This document shows, piece after piece, positions 35,995 to 44,644 of a stretch of 64,000 nt of DNA (positions are counted from its first letter, which is position 1; each line of letters starts with the position of its first letter). Location: contig NZ_KE386571.1 in assembly GCF_000427645.1 (NCBI RefSeq), positions 3,734,895 to 3,798,894 on the forward strand. The letters are read 5' to 3'. The translations under genes were made by a program, and so were the position numbers. The DNA is from Sphingomonas phyllosphaerae FA2 (GTDB lineage: Bacteria > Pseudomonadota > Alphaproteobacteria > Sphingomonadales > Sphingomonadaceae). Under the pieces are notes generated by a model. The model did no database searches, was not told the origin of the DNA, and saw only the letters and a list, made by a program, of their open reading frames with translations.

Positions 35995-36611
35995 GCGACT
36001 TCGTCCCGATCGCCTATGACCTCACTGCCGCCGAAACGGAACTCTCCAGCTTCAAGGGCTGGTTCGCCGGACATGGCTTCGTCGGCGAGACTGCGATTGT
36101 AGCCGAGATCAAGGCCCGTCCGCAGATGGCGTGCCTGCTCGGCTCGGTGCTTAACATCCCAGCTCCGGACCTCATCAAGTTCGAACTGACGATGAAGGGC
36201 ATCTTCCGCACCGACCTAGTGCTCGGCAACGACAGCGCTCGCGCGTTCGGGCTGATCGAGTTCGAGCCCGCGGAGGCGAACACCCTCTTCAAGCGCGGCA
36301 CGGCGCAGTACCGTTATTGGGGGTCGCCGCTCGAGCATGGCTTCGGGCAAGTGATCGACTGGGCGTGGGTAAAGGCCGACCGGCCTGACGATACGCTGCT
36401 TGAGAACACGTTCGGCGGTCCGATCGCGAAGAGTGCCTATGCGGTGATCGCCGGCCGCGACGCCGGCATCGTCGGCCCGATGGAGCGTAAGCGTTTCGAG
36501 CATCGTCGCCATCTGGTCGCCATCGGCGGGCACCACGCGCAGATCATGACCTATGACGACATGGTCCGTCTGATGGACGAGAGCCTCACGACGATGAAGA
36601 CCTACATCTAA
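35991..36611 (+). CDS. Shedu/DUF4263-like protein with altered active site
   Basis: 206 residues. The central part IFRTDLVLGN, 10 residues, LIEFEPA, then FKRGTAQYRYWGSPLEHGFGQVIDWAW resembles the DUF4263 (SduA, Shedu) nuclease core, where D...E-x-K is followed by Q..dW. Here Asp75 and Glu90 are present, but the Lys of ExK is Glu92. The protein may be catalytically altered or use another lysine (Lys101). Members of this family cut DNA in anti-phage defence. Translationally coupled to the small upstream gene. Family assignment is by motif only. Confidence 0.65.
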   Translation: MSDFVPIAYDLTAAETELSSFKGWFAGHGFVGETAIVAEIKARPQMACLLGSVLNIPAPDLIKFELTMKGIFRTDLVLGNDSARAFGLIEFEPAEANTLFKRGTAQYRYWGSPLEHGFGQVIDWAWVKADRPDDTLLENTFGGPIAKSAYAVIAGRDAGIVGPMERKRFEHRRHLVAIGGHHAQIMTYDDMVRLMDESLTTMKTYI

Positions 36612-36715
36612 GCGTCAGGCTCGCGGGCGCATGGCGCCGGGTTCCTCAACTGCCCTATGACCTACAGGGTTATCGTTGGGCGAGTACCGGCGAGGAACGG
36701 GTCACAGGAGGCGAC

Positions 36716-37765
36716 GTGCCGGCGATTTTCCTTGATGACAAGAACCTCGGAGCGGCGATCGCGGAGATCGCTCGTGGTGCCGAACTGCGTTGCGCCGTGG
36801 CGTTCTGGGGCGCGGGTGCGGTCGAGCACCTCTTCCCGGCGGGCGAGGTGCCCGGCGACGCCCGGGTCATCTGCGACCTGTCGATGGGATCGAGCAACCC
36901 GGACGAGCTCCGCGCGATGGGCGCTCCGACCAACCGGCGTCTGAAGCATCTCGTCGGTCTGCACGCCAAAGTCTACATCTCGGGACGCGGCGCAATCATC
37001 TGCTCGGCCAATGCGTCGAACAATGGGATTGGCTTCCGGGATGTCGCCGGGCTGGTGGAGGCGGGTGTCCTCCTCGTGCCGGAGACGAGCGGCTACGCGA
37101 AGGCGGTCGCGTGGTTCAAGCGAATCTGGCGGCGCTCCGCGCCTGTCGATCCGGCAACGCTCGCGAAGGCAACCGAGGCATGGGACCGGCGGCCGCGGTG
37201 GAGCATAAGCAGAGCCTTTCCGATCGCCGAGGGCGCGCCGTCTCTCCTGCGGACGGTCGCCGCCGATCCGTCACGCTATCGCGGGATCGGCTTCGTCTTC
37301 ACGAACGGACGCGCCGACGAGGAAGAGCGGGACGAAGCCGCGACCGCGCTACAGCGGCAAGACGATTTGCGTGCCGAGAAGCTGCTCGGTCGAGCCGAGC
37401 GCCGAAAGCTGAGCAACTGGAACGTCGGTGACCTGTTCACGGGCTGGAGCGAGCAGGACCTCGATGCGTGGCCGCGCCGGTTCATCTGCATTCATCGGCC
37501 TCGCGCACGCGCAAGCTACTGGTTCTACCAGCGCGCGCACGAGATCGTGCTCGGCGAGGATCGTGGGGTCGTCTTCGCGGAGCGACCACGCGGTCTGCGG
37601 GCGAAGCTCGGCTTCGAGCATGGCCGCGAGGCGATGCTGGCGACCGATGCGCCGCTGCTGGAGCGTCTGTTCGCGCATTGCGAGGAGCAGGGCCACTGGC
37701 TCTGCGAGGACGGCGAGCGCCTCGTGCGCTTGATCGAGCAGGTCGGGGCTGACGAGCGCGCCTGA
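36716..37765 (+). CDS. Phospholipase D-like (HKD) domain protein
   Basis: 349 residues, GTG start with a strong AGGAGG site 4 bases upstream. A single HKD-like motif is seen: His83, Lys85 and Asn99 in LHAKVYISG..IICSANASNNG, preceded by a strand VICDLSMGSSNPDEL. The C-terminal two thirds is unassigned, with many Arg and Glu. PLD-like proteins with one HKD motif include nucleases of the Nuc/BfiI type and effectors in defence loci. Located between the Shedu-like gene (104-base gap) and the convergent HEPN gene, 19 bases from the latter's stop. Confidence 0.78.
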   Translation: MPAIFLDDKNLGAAIAEIARGAELRCAVAFWGAGAVEHLFPAGEVPGDARVICDLSMGSSNPDELRAMGAPTNRRLKHLVGLHAKVYISGRGAIICSANASNNGIGFRDVAGLVEAGVLLVPETSGYAKAVAWFKRIWRRSAPVDPATLAKATEAWDRRPRWSISRAFPIAEGAPSLLRTVAADPSRYRGIGFVFTNGRADEEERDEAATALQRQDDLRAEKLLGRAERRKLSNWNVGDLFTGWSEQDLDAWPRRFICIHRPRARASYWFYQRAHEIVLGEDRGVVFAERPRGLRAKLGFEHGREAMLATDAPLLERLFAHCEEQGHWLCEDGERLVRLIEQVGADERA

Positions 37766-37784
37766 CGCAGCAGGCGCCGCCGCG

Positions 37785-39059
37785 TCACGCCGTGCCTTGC
37801 GCTGCGACCTCGGCCATCGGCCGGCACCCAGGAAAGCTCAGATAATCGGACCGGTGCAGCCAGCTCTGATACTGCCCCGTGAAGCCGATCGCGTCGAGCA
37901 CGATGCGCGTCACGATCTCGCGCGCCCAGACGATATGATCGAGCAGGCGCGCGTCGGGAGCGGGCAGGTCGGGCGCGACCCCGGTATGGACGATGACGTT
38001 GCGCGCGTTGGTGACGGCGCGTAGCCAACCGTCCGGCAGATCGCTCGTGACGATCGCGCGGGTGGCTATCAGGTCCTCGACCTTGTCGCGGAACGAGCGG
38101 CGGTTCAGCTCGTCGGCCTTGCCGCCCATGCGTGATGGCGCGCCCTCCGCGCGGAGAAAACGACGCACCCGTCCGCGAAGGTCAAGGAACGCATCCCGGT
38201 CCATGAAGAGGTCGGGAAGGTCGGAGCGGGCGAGGATGCTCTCAAGCGCGCTCATCGCGTTGATGAGCCGAGACTCCTCGTAGGCGACGGCGGCCGTCAT
38301 CCAGCGGATAGCGGGCTCGAGCTGCTCAATCGCCGCGGGGCAGTCGTCGAAAGTGTCGACCGCGCGGGCGAAGATCTGGTTCATGAAGAGCATGTCGAAC
38401 GGCGGCATGTAGGGGGCAGGGGAGGGGCCTCGCCGCACGACTCGCAGGGTCTTCACGCCGTGACGGACCGACAGCTCGTAGATCGGCAGCACGTAGACGC
38501 CGCACGCGAACGAGAGGACGCGCGAGATATGAGTCAGGAAGCGCTCGCTCTCGTCCCACCAGCCCGGTACTTCCTGCGCGCCGGCATGGATGGCGATCAC
38601 CGCCGATGGGGCCTGTGACGGGCGCTCGGCATGGCCGGTGAAGACCAGCCGTCCGAGCCGCGTCTGCCGCTCGATGCCGTGAATGGTCTCGAGCTTGCGG
38701 ACGTACCAGGCCCGAACATCTTGGTGATCGGGTGGTGCGTCACGGCTGAACGCGGCGAGGCTTGCGTCGGCTCCGAGCTCGACCCGATCGTCGGGCGGGC
38801 GGCGCCAGCTGGTGACGTACAGCGCCTCGGTGGCGAACCGCCAGCCATCCGCTGACCGACCTTCGAGCGAGCAGGTCGCTTGTGGCTGGAGCGGCTCGCC
38901 TTGTGGGTGGAAGGGAGCACCGGCGCGGCCCGGCCGGATGTCGTCGAGGCTCAAGGTCAGCCCGCCCTCGTCGTCGATGCCGGCGTCGAAGCTGATCGGG
39001 ACGGCATGATCGCGGAGCGAGATCGTGCCTTCGAAGTGAATGGGATCGAGGATGGGCAT
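37785..39059 (-). CDS. HEPN-domain protein (ApeA-like)
   Basis: 424 residues from the ATG at 39059. The N-terminal half is beta-rich and unassigned. The C-terminal half is helical and has the HEPN ribonuclease signature R-N-V-I-V-H (Arg353 to His358) inside VTNARNVIVHTGV. This layout, an N-terminal sensor-like part plus a C-terminal HEPN, is that of ApeA-type abortive-infection proteins, in which HEPN cuts RNA after phage sensing. Convergent with the PLD-like gene, so it may be a separate unit of the same island. Family name inferred from layout. Confidence 0.72.
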   Translation of the reverse strand: MPILDPIHFEGTISLRDHAVPISFDAGIDDEGGLTLSLDDIRPGRAGAPFHPQGEPLQPQATCSLEGRSADGWRFATEALYVTSWRRPPDDRVELGADASLAAFSRDAPPDHQDVRAWYVRKLETIHGIERQTRLGRLVFTGHAERPSQAPSAVIAIHAGAQEVPGWWDESERFLTHISRVLSFACGVYVLPIYELSVRHGVKTLRVVRRGPSPAPYMPPFDMLFMNQIFARAVDTFDDCPAAIEQLEPAIRWMTAAVAYEESRLINAMSALESILARSDLPDLFMDRDAFLDLRGRVRRFLRAEGAPSRMGGKADELNRRSFRDKVEDLIATRAIVTSDLPDGWLRAVTNARNVIVHTGVAPDLPAPDARLLDHIVWAREIVTRIVLDAIGFTGQYQSWLHRSDYLSFPGCRPMAEVAAQGTA

Positions 39060-39151
39060 AATGCGAGCGGGATACCACGTTTGCCGCCTGGCGCTTCGCA
39101 CGCGAATGAGAAAAGGCCGGAGAGCCGAAGCTCCCGGGCCGGTCGCCCCGG

Positions 39152-39262
39152 TCAGAATGGGATGTCGTCGTCCTCGATGTCCTGGGTGGAGCCCTACTGC
39201 TGCTGCTGGCGGGACTTGCCGTAGGAGAGGACGTCACTTCATCGGCGATGATCTCGACGCCC
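39152..39262 (-). pseudogene. 3' remnant of an ssb-like gene
   Basis: On the minus strand the end of the frame reads STQDIEDDDIPF then stop, the acidic tail typical of single-stranded-DNA-binding proteins, after LSYGKSRQQQQ with an in-frame TAG. Just upstream EIIADEV is found in another frame, so there is also a frameshift. No intact OB-fold part is present. Such ssb genes occur on plasmids and integrative elements, so this may be a scar of one next to the defence island. The rest of the 39060-39563 gap has a repeat-like stretch at 39326-39395. Confidence 0.65.
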
Positions 39263-39563
39263 AAGGGCGCGGCAGGGGACTGCCAATCGGAGGTGCTCCT
39301 ACGAGGTTCCCCACGCAATCCTGACTTTCCCGAAACTCCATCTCCATGAGGAGATTTCGATAAAACCGATTTGGGGACAGATTTCGGGAAACCCCATACC
39401 CCGGCGGCGGAAAGCTGACAGAGTGGCGAGGGCCATCCAGTCGTCCTTCGTTTGTGGGACACTCGCCAGCGGAAACCTGCAATGCCCCGACACCGCCCCG
39501 CGTGCGCACCTAGATCGCGGCCTGCCGTCCCGAAGTTCATTCGAGCGGCTCCTGCGGCTAAAA

Positions 39564-39869
39564 TCAGTTCAAGGTTGCGATCGGGTGAAAGAAACCTGAA
39601 TCTATCCAGTCCTTTGCGTGTTCTGCGAAGTCTCGAACATGTGGCGCGACACAGTGCGCGTCGAAGCTGGTACGGTTGCTCCATTCTTCCAGGATCACAA
39701 AACGCCGCGGCTCGTCGAGGTCCTGGTGCAGCTCGTATCGTATGAAGCCTGCCTCTTTCTCTGTTTTCGGGATCAGCTCCTGGATGGCCTGGCGAAGAGC
39801 CTCTTCGCAGCCAGGTTTTGCCACGTTGATGGCCACGCAGCGAACGTGATTATCAACCGAATTCGTCAT
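39564..39869 (-). CDS. Antibiotic biosynthesis monooxygenase (ABM/YgiN)-family protein
   Basis: 101 residues, one ABM ferredoxin-like domain: VRCVAINVAKPGCEEALRQA, then EKEAGFIRYELHQDLDEP and RRFVILEEWSNRTSFDAH. Small cytosolic oxygenase or quinol-related protein acting as a dimer in known members. It stands 150 bases after the Mo-subunit gene end and is on the same strand, so it may be read with that operon. Confidence 0.9.
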   Translation of the reverse strand: MTNSVDNHVRCVAINVAKPGCEEALRQAIQELIPKTEKEAGFIRYELHQDLDEPRRFVILEEWSNRTSFDAHCVAPHVRDFAEHAKDWIDSGFFHPIATLN

Positions 39870-40017
39870 TGGCTGTATTCCTCTTTAGTTCGAACATCGG
39901 CCTGCCTTCGTCCACCGACGGCGATTGCGGCCGAGAGCATCGACGATGAAGGCCGGCCACCGCGCCCGAATGGGTGTAGCCGGCGTATCTTCGTCCCACT
40001 TCGGCAGAGCGCTGTAG

Positions 40018-42228
40018 TCACGCGATCGTCGGCAGCTGGTCGAGATGCTTATCGAGCGTCATCGGGTATTCGCGGACGCGAACCCCGGTGGCATTGTAGA
40101 TCGCGTTAGCGATCGCAGGGGCGACGCCAGACAGGCCGAGCTCGCCGACGCCCTTGGCCTTCACTGGCGACATGGTCGCGTCGATCTCGTCCACGAAATA
40201 GGCATCGAGATGCGGTACGTCGGCATGAACCGGCACCTCGTAGCCGGCGAGATCGTGGTTGACGAAGAAGCCAAAGCGGGTGTCCACCGCCATCTCTTCC
40301 ATCAGTGCCGCGCCTATCCCCATCGTCATGCCACCAATCACCTGACTGCGCGCGGTCAGCGGGTTGAGGATGCGGCCGCCCGCGCAAACCGCCAGCATCC
40401 GGCGCACCCGGGTGACACCGGTGAAGCGATCGACTGCCACCTCGGCGAAGTGCGCACCGAAGGTCTGCTGCTCAAAGCGTTTGGCAAGATCGCCATATTC
40501 CATGCTGTCCTCAGCCACGACGTCGCCCTGGCGCGCTGCGTCCGTCAGCGGCACCGAACGTTCACCCGACCGCACCTGGCCGTCCGAGAAGTCGACATCC
40601 CCGCTGTTGAAGCCGAGACGTTGCGCGATCGTCTCGCGCAGCTTCATGCAGGCCGCGTAAACGCCAGCGGTCGACGATGCTGCACCAAGCTGACCACCCG
40701 ACCCGGGCGTCATCGGGAAGGTGGAGTCGCCAAGCTTCGCGTTCACCCGTTCGATGGGCACACCCATCATCTCGGCCGCAGTCTGCGCGATGATGGTGTA
40801 GCTGCCGGTCCCAAGGTCGGTCATGTCGGTCTCGACGGTGACGATGCCGGCGCGATCAAGCCTAACGCGGGCACCAGCCTTGGCGATTGGCGCACCACGG
40901 ATGGCCGCAGCCATGCCCATGCCGATCAGCCAGCGACCGTCACGACGGCTGGCCGGCGCGGTAGGGCGATCCTGCCACCCGAAACGTCGCGCGCCTTCCT
41001 CCAGGCATTGCACGAACGGCCGGGAAGAGAAGCGGCGCTCCGGCTTCTCCGGATCGTGCTGGATGTCATTGAGGACGCGGAGCCGCACCGGGTCCATGCC
41101 GAGTTTCTCCGCCAACTCGTCCATCGCGATTTCGAGCGCCATCATCCCCGGCGCCTCGCCCGGCGCGCGCAGGGCATTGCCCTCCGCTAGGTCGAGCCTG
41201 GCGAGGTAGCGCTGGAACAGCCTGTTCTCGCCACCATAAAGGAAGCGAGTGCCGAGAGCGGTCGGCTCGGTACGACCGCCGGGCTGATTGCCCGACCAGC
41301 TATCATGGCTGACGGCGGTGAGTTTCCCGTCACGTCCGGCCGCTAGCCTGATCCGCTGGATCGTCTTGGGACGATGCGTGGTGTTGTTGAACATGAGCGG
41401 TCGCTGGAGCGCCAGCTTGACCGGCCGCCCTGCTTGGCGTGCGGCCACCGCTGCCAGCGCCAGATCACTCTGGGTCGTCCCCTTGCCGCCAAAGCCTCCG
41501 CCGATGAACGGGGTGATGAGGCGGATGTTGTCCTTGGGCACGCCGATGATCATGCCGAGATCGCGCTTGCCCATGTCGAGCTGCTGAATCGGGCTCCAGC
41601 AGGTCAGCTTGTCGCCGTCCCAGCGCGCGATCGTGGCGTGCGGCTCCATCATCGCATGGGCCTGATCCGGCGTGGTGTAGGTCTCGTCGACCTTCACCGG
41701 CGCTGCCGCAAAAGCGCGCTCGAAGTTGCCGACCCGGATAACGGGCGGACCGCCAAACTCCTCCGTGGGGCTAGGTGGGGCGGTGTCCTTGGAGGCGGCC
41801 AAATCGTAGCTGCCCTTCTCACGAGCGTAATCGACCCGGATCAGGGCAGACGCTGCACGCGCCTGCTCGAACGTTTCTGCTACAACCACAGCGACGGCCT
41901 GATGGTAATTGTCGACCTGAGGCCCCGCGAGCATCCGCTGCACGAAGAAGCCACCCGTCTTGAGGGGTTTCACGGTCTTGTACGTCACGATGGTGATGAC
42001 GCCTGGGGCCGCGCGGGCGGCAGATGTATCGATGCTGTTGATGCGCCCTTTGGCCACAGCCGCGCCGAGGATGTAGCCGTAAGCCAGGTCCGGTCCGGCA
42101 TCCTGGAACTCGGCCGCGTACTTGGCGCGACCCGTCGTCTTCAGGGGGCCCTCGACGTGGGTATGCGCTTTGCCAAGAACAGCCATACGATCGGTCGGAT
42201 TGGCGCCCGCTGGGGTGTCGAACTTCAT
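40018..42228 (-). CDS. paoC: Aldehyde oxidoreductase molybdenum-binding subunit (PaoC-like), second locus
   Basis: 736 residues, N-terminus MKFDTPAGANPTDR. Xanthine oxidase-family Mo subunit with GGGFGGK, the FGAHFAEV segment and the catalytic Glu in KGVGELGLSG at about residue 696, 41 from the end as in E. coli PaoC. The start overlaps the FAD subunit stop by four bases; a longer frame to 42384 is inside that gene. More similar to the 1974-4226 copy in several segments (both NPLTARSQ) than to 4249-6471 (NPKSARSQ). Confidence 0.93.
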   Translation of the reverse strand: MKFDTPAGANPTDRMAVLGKAHTHVEGPLKTTGRAKYAAEFQDAGPDLAYGYILGAAVAKGRINSIDTSAARAAPGVITIVTYKTVKPLKTGGFFVQRMLAGPQVDNYHQAVAVVVAETFEQARAASALIRVDYAREKGSYDLAASKDTAPPSPTEEFGGPPVIRVGNFERAFAAAPVKVDETYTTPDQAHAMMEPHATIARWDGDKLTCWSPIQQLDMGKRDLGMIIGVPKDNIRLITPFIGGGFGGKGTTQSDLALAAVAARQAGRPVKLALQRPLMFNNTTHRPKTIQRIRLAAGRDGKLTAVSHDSWSGNQPGGRTEPTALGTRFLYGGENRLFQRYLARLDLAEGNALRAPGEAPGMMALEIAMDELAEKLGMDPVRLRVLNDIQHDPEKPERRFSSRPFVQCLEEGARRFGWQDRPTAPASRRDGRWLIGMGMAAAIRGAPIAKAGARVRLDRAGIVTVETDMTDLGTGSYTIIAQTAAEMMGVPIERVNAKLGDSTFPMTPGSGGQLGAASSTAGVYAACMKLRETIAQRLGFNSGDVDFSDGQVRSGERSVPLTDAARQGDVVAEDSMEYGDLAKRFEQQTFGAHFAEVAVDRFTGVTRVRRMLAVCAGGRILNPLTARSQVIGGMTMGIGAALMEEMAVDTRFGFFVNHDLAGYEVPVHADVPHLDAYFVDEIDATMSPVKAKGVGELGLSGVAPAIANAIYNATGVRVREYPMTLDKHLDQLPTIA

Positions 42229-43178
42229 GCGGCCCTCGCTTCGCTGATAACAGCCGCCAGGGTTCGCTCGACCAGCGGCACCTTGAAGGCGTTCTCGTGT
42301 GTGGGTCGGGCGCCTGCGAGCAATCGGCTCGCGATCGCCTGAGGGCCCTGCGGCATTGCCGCATCGGCAGCCTCGATGCGCCACGGCTTGTGAGCGACAC
42401 CGCCTACCGCCACGCGGCCAGTGCCGTCCCGCTGGATCACGGCCGCGACCGATACGAGAGCAAACGCATAGGACGCCCGATCGCGAACCTTCTCGTAGAC
42501 GTGCTCGCCCCCGAGCGGCCGCGGTAGGGTCACGGCGGTGATAAACTCGCCCGCCTTCAGGTTCGTATCGATGTGCGGCGTGTCGCCGGGCAAGCGGTGG
42601 AAGTCAGCGATGGGAATGGTCCGGGTCTGGCCGGCGCCGTCGACCGTCTCAACGGTCGCATCGAGGACACGCATTGCTACCGCCATGTCGGAGGGATGCG
42701 TGGCGATGCACTTGTCGCTCGACCCGATCACCGCGAGCTGGCGCGAATAGCCGCCGATGGCCGCGCAGCCGGAGCCCGGCTTGCGTTTATTGCAGGCCTG
42801 GTTGGTGTCGTAAAAGTAGGGGCACCGGGTGCGCTGAAGCAGATTGCCCGCCGTCGTCGCCTTGTTGCGGAGCTGGCCGCTCGCGCCGGCCAGCAAAGCA
42901 CGAGACAGAACGCCGTAATCCCGGCGGATCCGCATGTCGGCCGCGAGCGCCGTGTTGCTCACGAGCGCGCCGATCCGCACGCCTCCCTCTCGGGTCTTCT
43001 CGATCTTGTCGAAGCCAAGCCCGTTGACGTCGATCAGATGGGTAGGGGTCTCCACCTCGATCTTCATCAGGTCGAGAAGGTTGGTGCCGCCAGCGATGAA
43101 CCTGGCTCCTTGCACCGAGCCCGCCTTGGCTGCGGCATCCTGGACAGACGTCGCGCGCTCGAAGGTGAACGCCTTCAT
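42225..43178 (-). CDS. paoB: Aldehyde oxidoreductase FAD-binding subunit (PaoB-like), second locus
   Basis: 317 residues, same length as the copy at 6468-7421. FAD domain ARFIAGGTNLLDLMK, the Cys-rich 4Fe-4S insert TRCPYFYDTNQACNKRKPG..C, and the C-terminal flavoprotein domain. Four-base overlaps at both ends place it in the middle of a coupled three-gene operon. No XdhC gene is adjacent, so maturation may depend on the XdhC at 8996-9997. Confidence 0.93.
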   Translation of the reverse strand: MKAFTFERATSVQDAAAKAGSVQGARFIAGGTNLLDLMKIEVETPTHLIDVNGLGFDKIEKTREGGVRIGALVSNTALAADMRIRRDYGVLSRALLAGASGQLRNKATTAGNLLQRTRCPYFYDTNQACNKRKPGSGCAAIGGYSRQLAVIGSSDKCIATHPSDMAVAMRVLDATVETVDGAGQTRTIPIADFHRLPGDTPHIDTNLKAGEFITAVTLPRPLGGEHVYEKVRDRASYAFALVSVAAVIQRDGTGRVAVGGVAHKPWRIEAADAAMPQGPQAIASRLLAGARPTHENAFKVPLVERTLAAVISEARAA

Positions 43179-43813
43179 GCGCGCGCTCCCGCCACTTCGG
43201 CCATCGCTTCAGCGATGTTTGAATAGGCGCCGCAGCGGCAGATATTGCCGCTCATGCGCTCGCGCATCTCCGCGCCGGTTGCGCGCGGACGGTCGGTGAG
43301 GTTGGCGGAGACGTGGCTGGGAACGCCGCGCTTGATCTCGTCCAGAACCGCTACAGCCGAGCAAATCTGACCCGGCGTGCAGTAGCCGCATTGATAGCCG
43401 TCGTGCTTCACGAAGGCAGCCTGCATCGGGTGAAGCTTCTCGGGCGACCCCAGCCCCTCGATCGTCGTGATCGTGTCGCCCTCGTGCATCGCGGCAAGCG
43501 TCAGGCACGAGTTGATCCGCACGCCGCCCACCAACACCGTGCAGGCACCACACTGACCGTGATCACAGCCCTTCTTTGTACCTGTCAGGTGTAGATGCTC
43601 GCGAAGCGCATCCAACAGGGTGGTGCGCGGGTCGAGTGATAGGTGCTCGGCCTTACCATTGACCTCAAAAGACACCGGTATTGTCGGCGTGCTCGCGCCT
43701 GTTGTCGCGTTCTCGCTCGCAGCCAGGACCGGCGCGGAAACACCAATTGCGGTGACGGCGCCAACCGTTAGAACACCGCGCCTGGAAAGCTCCAGCTCGG
43801 AGGGGTTGGACAT
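43175..43813 (-). CDS. paoA: Aldehyde oxidoreductase 2Fe-2S subunit with Tat signal (PaoA-like), second locus
   Basis: 212 residues from the ATG at 43813, which has GGAAGGAAG 7 bases upstream; an in-frame ATG at 43834 has none. Twin-arginine signal LSRRGVLTVGAVTAIG, N-terminal 2Fe-2S motif CDHGQCGACTV and C-terminal CGYCTPGQIC and NICRCGAY. Operon leader and exporter of the complex to the periplasm. The 186-bp upstream gap holds a repeat-like segment. Confidence 0.93.
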   Translation of the reverse strand: MSNPSELELSRRGVLTVGAVTAIGVSAPVLAASENATTGASTPTIPVSFEVNGKAEHLSLDPRTTLLDALREHLHLTGTKKGCDHGQCGACTVLVGGVRINSCLTLAAMHEGDTITTIEGLGSPEKLHPMQAAFVKHDGYQCGYCTPGQICSAVAVLDEIKRGVPSHVSANLTDRPRATGAEMRERMSGNICRCGAYSNIAEAMAEVAGARA

Positions 43814-43902
43814 GGTACAGCTTCCTTCCCGCAAGCACGATCGCGCCCACGTTGATGAGTTGCTCGAGAGTTAAGTGGCGGCCTCGCAAGACCTTCTAGC
43901 GT

Positions 43903-43968
43903 GAGTAACTCATTCGAGAGCTATTTGCGTCGCGCATGTCGTTCAATGCAGCGGTGAAAATATCGCAC
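43903..43968 (+). repeat. 66-bp direct repeat, left copy (IS-end-like)
   Basis: Begins GAGTAACTCA, and 50 bases on has GGTGAAAAT then ATCGCAC. The copy at 47621-47686 has the same landmarks at the same spacing (GAGTAACTCA, +50, GGTGAAAAT, then CCTGCAC). GTGAAAAT-CTGCAC repeats resemble ends of IS21-type elements, which is a guess from memory. No transposase is nearby. Confidence 0.5.
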
Positions 43969-43999
43969 CATGCCAGGCGGAAGCTGGTCGACAGCAGAT

Positions 44000-44644
44000 C
44001 TAGCTGCGTGGATTCGAGACCAAGGGAGATTGCCGTAGCCAACTTCGGTCTGCAAGCTGACCTTCTAGAAAGATCGTAAGAGCGGTTCGCGAGAGGGAGA
44101 AGAGGCGCAATCCTCGCATTCCAACGTAACCGGCCGCGGGCCTTTGATCGACGACTGCGTCTGAAAGCATTGGCAGGCGGACAAGCGTCCAGTCCAGATC
44201 GCTTGCCTGGATCACCGCAGCAGCGCCGATGATATCATCATAGGCCGACCGTTGCAGTGTTCGGATCAACGCAACAGCAAGGGTGAAGGGTAATGAGAAG
44301 CGGTCCTGAGGATCGGCAACGCTGGGGGTCGATGTTGCGACCAACCGGCGAACGCCGTGACGCTGCATCGCATCGACAATCAGCCGCATACCCGCCGTTA
44401 TGGGTCTGCCTGATGAGCCAGCGACAGGTCCCAACACGCTGATAACCGCGTCACAGCCGATGATCGCCTGCTCGATCCGCTCTGGCTCATCAAGTCGCCC
44501 TTGCACCATCTCGAGGCGGTGATCGTGGAGCGGCATCTTGTCGGGATTTCGCGCATAGACGGTCACCGTGTGTCCGGCGTCAATCAGGCGACGCACGAGC
44601 AGTACGCCTGTTTTACCCGTTGCTCCAAAGACGGATACCTTCAT
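44000..44644 (-). CDS. NmrA/atypical SDR NAD(P)-binding protein
   Basis: 214 residues. N-terminal MKVSVFGATGKTGVLLVRRL is the GxxGxxG nucleotide site of atypical SDRs (NAD(P)H-binding, BVR-B/NmrA-like), with Arg in YARNPDK suggesting NADP(H). No classical YxxxK is seen, as usual for this group. Its ATG overlaps the stop of the DsbA-like gene by four bases, so the two are co-translated. Likely reductase or redox sensor under the HxlR regulator. Confidence 0.88.
   Translation of the reverse strand: MKVSVFGATGKTGVLLVRRLIDAGHTVTVYARNPDKMPLHDHRLEMVQGRLDEPERIEQAIIGCDAVISVLGPVAGSSGRPITAGMRLIVDAMQRHGVRRLVATSTPSVADPQDRFSLPFTLAVALIRTLQRSAYDDIIGAAAVIQASDLDWTLVRLPMLSDAVVDQRPAAGYVGMRGLRLFSLSRTALTIFLEGQLADRSWLRQSPLVSNPRS

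Noticed and set aside
38740..39684. 314-residue minus-strand frame over the HEPN start and ssb scar
   Set aside because: It crosses a real gene in another frame and ends in low-complexity Ser/Arg sequence. Only the short ssb-like signals, in broken frames, are convincing.
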